A DNA stretch of 64,000 nt, taken from the NCBI GenBank assembly GCA_023268255.1, contig JALNJX010000001.1:124001-188000 (forward strand), written 5' to 3'. The position numbers and the translations under genes were made by a program. Under the pieces are notes generated by a model. That model was not told where the DNA came from. It made no database searches and saw nothing but the letters and a program-made list of their open reading frames with translations. Positions 61,441-64,000 of this stretch are shown here, piece by piece. The DNA comes from Candidatus Wolframiiraptor sinensis. Its GTDB lineage: Archaea > Thermoproteota > Nitrososphaeria_A > Caldarchaeales > Wolframiiraptoraceae. Positions within the stretch are counted from its first letter, which is position 1, and the number at the start of each line of letters is the position of its first letter.

Positions 61441-61809
61441 ATGTCTCTCGCGAGAATCCCCATAAAGATCGAGATAGAGGGGCTTGGAGAGCTCGATGGA
61501 GAGCTGATCAGGTTTCACGCTCCGCTAACAGTAAACGCCCTCGTCAGGATGCTTCCGATAAGTGGCGCGATCGCCAAATGGGATTACGCGATATACTTTC
61601 AGGCTCCGCTTGAGAGGGGGGCTGAGAAGCCGGTGAGCCGCGTGAGCGCGGGCGACATCCTCTACTGGCCTCCGGGAAGCTGCGTGGCGCTAGCCTTCGC
61701 CGAGGCCACTCCACCGGCTCAAATGACTAGGATAGGCAGATATCAAGCCGACTATGAGAGGCTCAGGGATATCCGAGTGGGAGCGAGAATAATGATTAGG
61801 AAGGCCTAG
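61441..61809 (+). CDS. Cyclophilin-like fold protein (DUF369 family), second copy
   Basis: A 122-residue member of PF04126. GDILYWPPGSCVALAFAEATPP near residues 71-92 is the counterpart of YWPEGNSICIFFGPTP in the protein at 994. The N-terminal half (IEGLGELDGELIRFHAPLTVNALVRMLPISG) is typical. Activity is not known. It is 36 bases downstream of the PDO gene, so co-transcription and a role in protein folding are possible but inferred. Confidence 0.72.
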   Translation: MSLARIPIKIEIEGLGELDGELIRFHAPLTVNALVRMLPISGAIAKWDYAIYFQAPLERGAEKPVSRVSAGDILYWPPGSCVALAFAEATPPAQMTRIGRYQADYERLRDIRVGARIMIRKA

Positions 61810-61812
61810 AGC

Positions 61813-62157
61813 TCACTTCTTTTTAGGCTTCTTCACCTTGACCTCGGCGAGCGCCTCCTTCACCGGCGCGTAGATCTTAAGCCTCCTATCCCCTACGATC
61901 AGCTTAACATAGCCTTTTCCGGCGAGATCGCGGAGAACCTGCCTGGCGATCGAGATCCTTACCCCAAACTTCTCAGCAAGAAGATTAGGTGTCACGTATG
62001 GTTGATCCCTCAGGAATTCTAGAACCTCATCGGTCGGCGGTGGGATCACGCTGGCAACAGCCTTCTCCTTAACCTTGGAGCCGGCGGCTGCTCCGCCCTC
62101 CCGCGCTCTCGCGGCCTTCTTCTCAAGCTGGCTCAAGCTCGGCTTCTTCGGCGGCAT
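61813..62157 (-). CDS. Ribosomal protein eS25
   Basis: A 114-residue small-subunit protein: Lys-rich N-terminus MPPKKPSLSQLEKKAARARE, then a winged-helix domain with LRDQPYVTPNLLAEKFGVRISIARQVLRDL and GDRRLKIY. eS25 is found in Thermoproteota, Korarchaeota and related groups, helping place the organism. The start is ATG 62157; the frame is open upstream without conservation. Confidence 0.93.
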   Translation of the reverse strand: MPPKKPSLSQLEKKAARAREGGAAAGSKVKEKAVASVIPPPTDEVLEFLRDQPYVTPNLLAEKFGVRISIARQVLRDLAGKGYVKLIVGDRRLKIYAPVKEALAEVKVKKPKKK

Positions 62158-62190
62158 GACCGCACCTCCCCGCTGGAAGAAGCCAATACT

Positions 62191-62206
62191 CTTCATAAAT
62201 ATTTTC
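62191..62206 (-). promoter_or_regulatory. TATA box for eS25
   Basis: The minus strand reads GGAAAATATTTATGAAG here, about 34-49 bases before the start at 62157. Confidence 0.5.
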
Positions 62207-62256
62207 CAAGGAGGCGGTAATAGTCTAATCCAGCCAAATATGTAATAGGCCTTGGC

Positions 62257-63087
62257 GTGAGGCTGAGGGATTACTTGGCAGAGAGCATTCGGGAGGCTCC
62301 CATCGAGCACCTCCCATCCCATGCGAAGTTAATCGATAAGGTGGCCCTCGTCAGGCTGAGGGAGGAGATTGAGGGGCTGAAGCACGAGATAGGCGAGCTC
62401 ATCCTCAGATTCTATAATGCTCGAGCCGTGTATCTTGTGCGGGGCGTTGAGGGTGTTGAAAGAAGGCCCCGCCTCGAGCTGATAGCAGGCGACCCCATCC
62501 GAGAGATAACGCACCGCGAATATGGCTGCATCTTCAAGCTAGATCTCACGCAGCTGATGTTCTGCCTCGGCAACAGCTTCGAGAGATTGAGGGTGGCTGG
62601 ATTGACGGGCGAGGGCGAGGTCGTTGTGGACATGTTCGCTGGCGTGGGGCAATTCGCGATACCGGTAGCGGTTCTCGGAGAGCCCGAAAAGATCTATGCC
62701 ATCGAGATAAACCCGCTCGCGCATAGATATCTCCTGGAGAACGTGCGCCTGAATGATGTGGGCGATAGGGTTGAGGCGATTCTGGGTGATTGCAGGGAGA
62801 TCGCGCCGAGAATGCTTAGCGGCGCCGCCGATAGGGTCATTATGGGGTATTTCGGGGGCACGATCGAGGCGCTCCGCGCGGCGCTATCAGCTCTGAAGCC
62901 GGAGGGCGGAATAATTCACTTCCACGAGCTCGCTAGAAGAGGCGGCGAAGAGAACCTCGTGAAAGAGTTGCTGGAAACCGCCGCGAGCCACGGGTTTCAC
63001 GCGCGATTGCTATTGTGGAGGAAGGTCAAGAGCTACTCGAGGACGAGGAACCACATCGTGATAGACTTTTTCGCGGCCAGAGCTTAG
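62257..63087 (+). CDS. taw2: TYW2-like tRNA(Phe) aminocarboxypropyltransferase (Trm5/TYW2 family)
   Basis: A 276-residue class I SAM enzyme of the Trm5/TYW2 family. VVDMFAGVGQFAIPVAV near residue 122 binds SAM, AIEINPLAHRYLLENVRLN follows. Trm5 methyltransferases have N-L-P at motif IV, while TYW2 proteins read M-G-Y; here IMGYFGGT (near residue 194) followed by GGIIHFHE, so it is the TYW2 type, which transfers the aminocarboxypropyl group of SAM to the tricyclic base at position 37 of tRNA-Phe in wyosine synthesis. tRNA-Phe with G37 is at 49.7 kb. Confidence 0.85.
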   Translation: MRLRDYLAESIREAPIEHLPSHAKLIDKVALVRLREEIEGLKHEIGELILRFYNARAVYLVRGVEGVERRPRLELIAGDPIREITHREYGCIFKLDLTQLMFCLGNSFERLRVAGLTGEGEVVVDMFAGVGQFAIPVAVLGEPEKIYAIEINPLAHRYLLENVRLNDVGDRVEAILGDCREIAPRMLSGAADRVIMGYFGGTIEALRAALSALKPEGGIIHFHELARRGGEENLVKELLETAASHGFHARLLLWRKVKSYSRTRNHIVIDFFAARA

Positions 63088-63247
63088 ACCGCCAAACCGC
63101 GCTAGCGGTAGAGCGGAGCCGGGAACATCGTCCTTGCGCGGAGGTATTCTCGTGAAACTACCGAGGAGGTAATGGGCTTGAAGATGAAGCATCGCGGCAG
63201 CGTGTTCCACAATCTTTATTAATGGTGGCCATGACTTCGGATTGGTA

Positions 63248-64000
63248 ATGCGGCTTAATCTTTCCAGGAGGATTTTCATCAAGCTAGCGGGAGGATTGGC
63301 TTTAGCATCTCTGGGCTTGGGAGCGCTGGGGTATTCGCTTGGATGGTTTAGTCCTTGGGAGCAAGCAGTCTTCGAGAAAGAGAGTAGAAACACTTTGCGC
63401 GCCGATGGCGAGAGGTCTCTAGTATCCTTTGTCAGGGGTCGAGATGCTCGTGAGATGGTGAGGGCCGCGGTAGAGATCATAGGTGGCATCGAGGGGGTCG
63501 TGAAGCCGGGATCTAGGGTCCTAATCAAGCCTAATGTCGGGTTTAACAGGGTGGAGGCGGTAACATCGCCCGAGATATTGGGCGCGGTGATAGAGCTGGT
63601 TAAAGAGGCCGACCCGGCGGACATAATCGTAGCCGAGAGCGCCGTTCGCGGCTACGATACATCGAGCAACTTTGATAGAGTTGGGGTAAGAGAGGTTGCC
63701 AGGGAGCTGGGCGTCCGCCTGATAGATCTAGATAAGGAGGATAGGGCTGTCAAGACTAAGATTAGGGGGAGGGTTCTTCAGGAGGTTTCAGTCTTCAAGC
63801 AAGCGCTCGATGCCGACGTCATAATAAGCGTGCCAAAGCTCAAGAGGCATTCGCAAGCAGTAGTCACGATCTCGCTGAAGAACATGATGGGCATAATGCC
63901 GGATGATCAGAAGGGAATGTTTCACGTTCTCGGATTGGATCAGTGCATAGCCGACCTCAACACAGCGTTCAAGCCGGATCTGGCGATAGTGGACGCGATC
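63248..64000 (+). CDS. DUF362-family protein with Tat signal (3' end outside window)
   Basis: 251 codons are visible from ATG 63248. The N-terminus has a twin-arginine signal: SRRIFIKLAGG followed by a hydrophobic stretch (ALASLGLGALGY), so it is exported folded and probably carries a cofactor. The body (VLIKPNVGFNRVEAVTSPEILGAVIELV, AESAVRG, SVPKLKRHSQAVVTISLKNMMGI) is DUF362 (PF04015). Family members often bear a 4Fe-4S ferredoxin tail; that part is beyond the window. Function unknown. Confidence 0.82.
   Translation, partial: MRLNLSRRIFIKLAGGLALASLGLGALGYSLGWFSPWEQAVFEKESRNTLRADGERSLVSFVRGRDAREMVRAAVEIIGGIEGVVKPGSRVLIKPNVGFNRVEAVTSPEILGAVIELVKEADPADIIVAESAVRGYDTSSNFDRVGVREVARELGVRLIDLDKEDRAVKTKIRGRVLQEVSVFKQALDADVIISVPKLKRHSQAVVTISLKNMMGIMPDDQKGMFHVLGLDQCIADLNTAFKPDLAIVDAI

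Noticed and set aside
63090-63180. tRNA-like segment (GCTAGCGGTAGAGCGG resembling a D-arm)
   Set aside because: No matching acceptor stem or TTCRA T-loop can be drawn; only a short inverted repeat (ACCGC-GCTA-GCGGT) is present.
1-64000. CRISPR arrays, insertion sequences and inteins
   Set aside because: I saw no regularly spaced repeats, no transposase and no intein motifs in any gene.

Overview
The window is a gene-dense stretch of a thermophilic archaeal chromosome. The markers are archaeal ribosomal proteins (eS4, eL19, eL32, eS30, eS25, eL40), Alba, Nop5, TmcA, a TYW2-type tRNA enzyme, archaeal SecY and EMC3/DUF106, A/T-rich archaeal TATA boxes with many apparently leaderless starts, and heavy use of AGG/AGA and ATA codons. 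eS25 and eS30 together with a DUF2258-like protein point to the TACK branch (Thermoproteota/Korarchaeota-like). I cannot name a species from sequence alone. Several genes carry single-base or 13-base lesions, so the source is either a draft/metagenome assembly with indel errors or a genome losing some sugar and phosphate genes.

Layout. 1-3.5 kb: end of a uracil-DNA glycosylase, deoC, a cyclophilin-like DUF369 protein, a Gfo/Idh/MocA dehydrogenase and an SDR dehydrogenase. 3.5-10 kb (minus strand): an isocitrate-dehydrogenase-like enzyme paired with an HMGL-like synthase that looks most like Re-citrate synthase, a P-type Ca2+ ATPase and a pyrophosphate-type phosphofructokinase. 10-13.6 kb: a sugar ABC ATPase broken by a 13-bp tandem duplication, ribulose-phosphate 3-epimerase, and a frameshifted L-fucose-isomerase-like gene. 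13.7-20 kb: a transmembrane coiled-coil protein with a cytoplasmic AbrB domain, two radical SAM enzymes, ornithine carbamoyltransferase, Nop5 and a nitroreductase. 20-20.8 kb is degraded or non-coding.

20.8-29.2 kb: eS30, then a spc-type ribosomal cluster from uL24 to uL15, SecY and EMC3/DUF106. 29.2-34.6 kb: ilvC-leuC-leuD-leuB-leuA. 34.6-39.6 kb: a TrmB regulator divergent from a MacB-like ABC transporter with a secreted COG1361-type protein. 39.7-43.3 kb: a methyltransferase, AspRS, a zinc-ribbon protein, Alba, eL40, tRNA-Val and a small zinc ribbon. 43.3-49.5 kb: a HemL-like aminotransferase and a BMP-type nucleoside ABC importer whose two permeases are fused. 49.7 kb: tRNA-Phe. 50.3-56 kb: EtfB-EtfA and a GlcD-type FAD oxidase facing an aldehyde ferredoxin oxidoreductase and its polyferredoxin. 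56-64 kb: TmcA, a doubly frameshifted PiT phosphate permease with its DUF47 partner, a protein disulfide oxidoreductase, a second DUF369 protein, eS25, TYW2 and the start of a Tat-exported DUF362 protein.

Taken together the genes suggest an organism that makes its own branched-chain amino acids. It may make 2-oxoglutarate through Re-citrate and isocitrate, runs glycolysis with a PPi-linked PFK, salvages nucleosides (BMP importer, DeoC), and moves electrons through ferredoxin and Etf (2-hydroxyacid oxidation, aldehyde oxidation). The parts I find most worth following are the membrane-anchored AbrB protein, the Re-citrate synthase/IDH pair, the fused nucleoside permease, and the recurrent small indels in sugar and phosphate genes.
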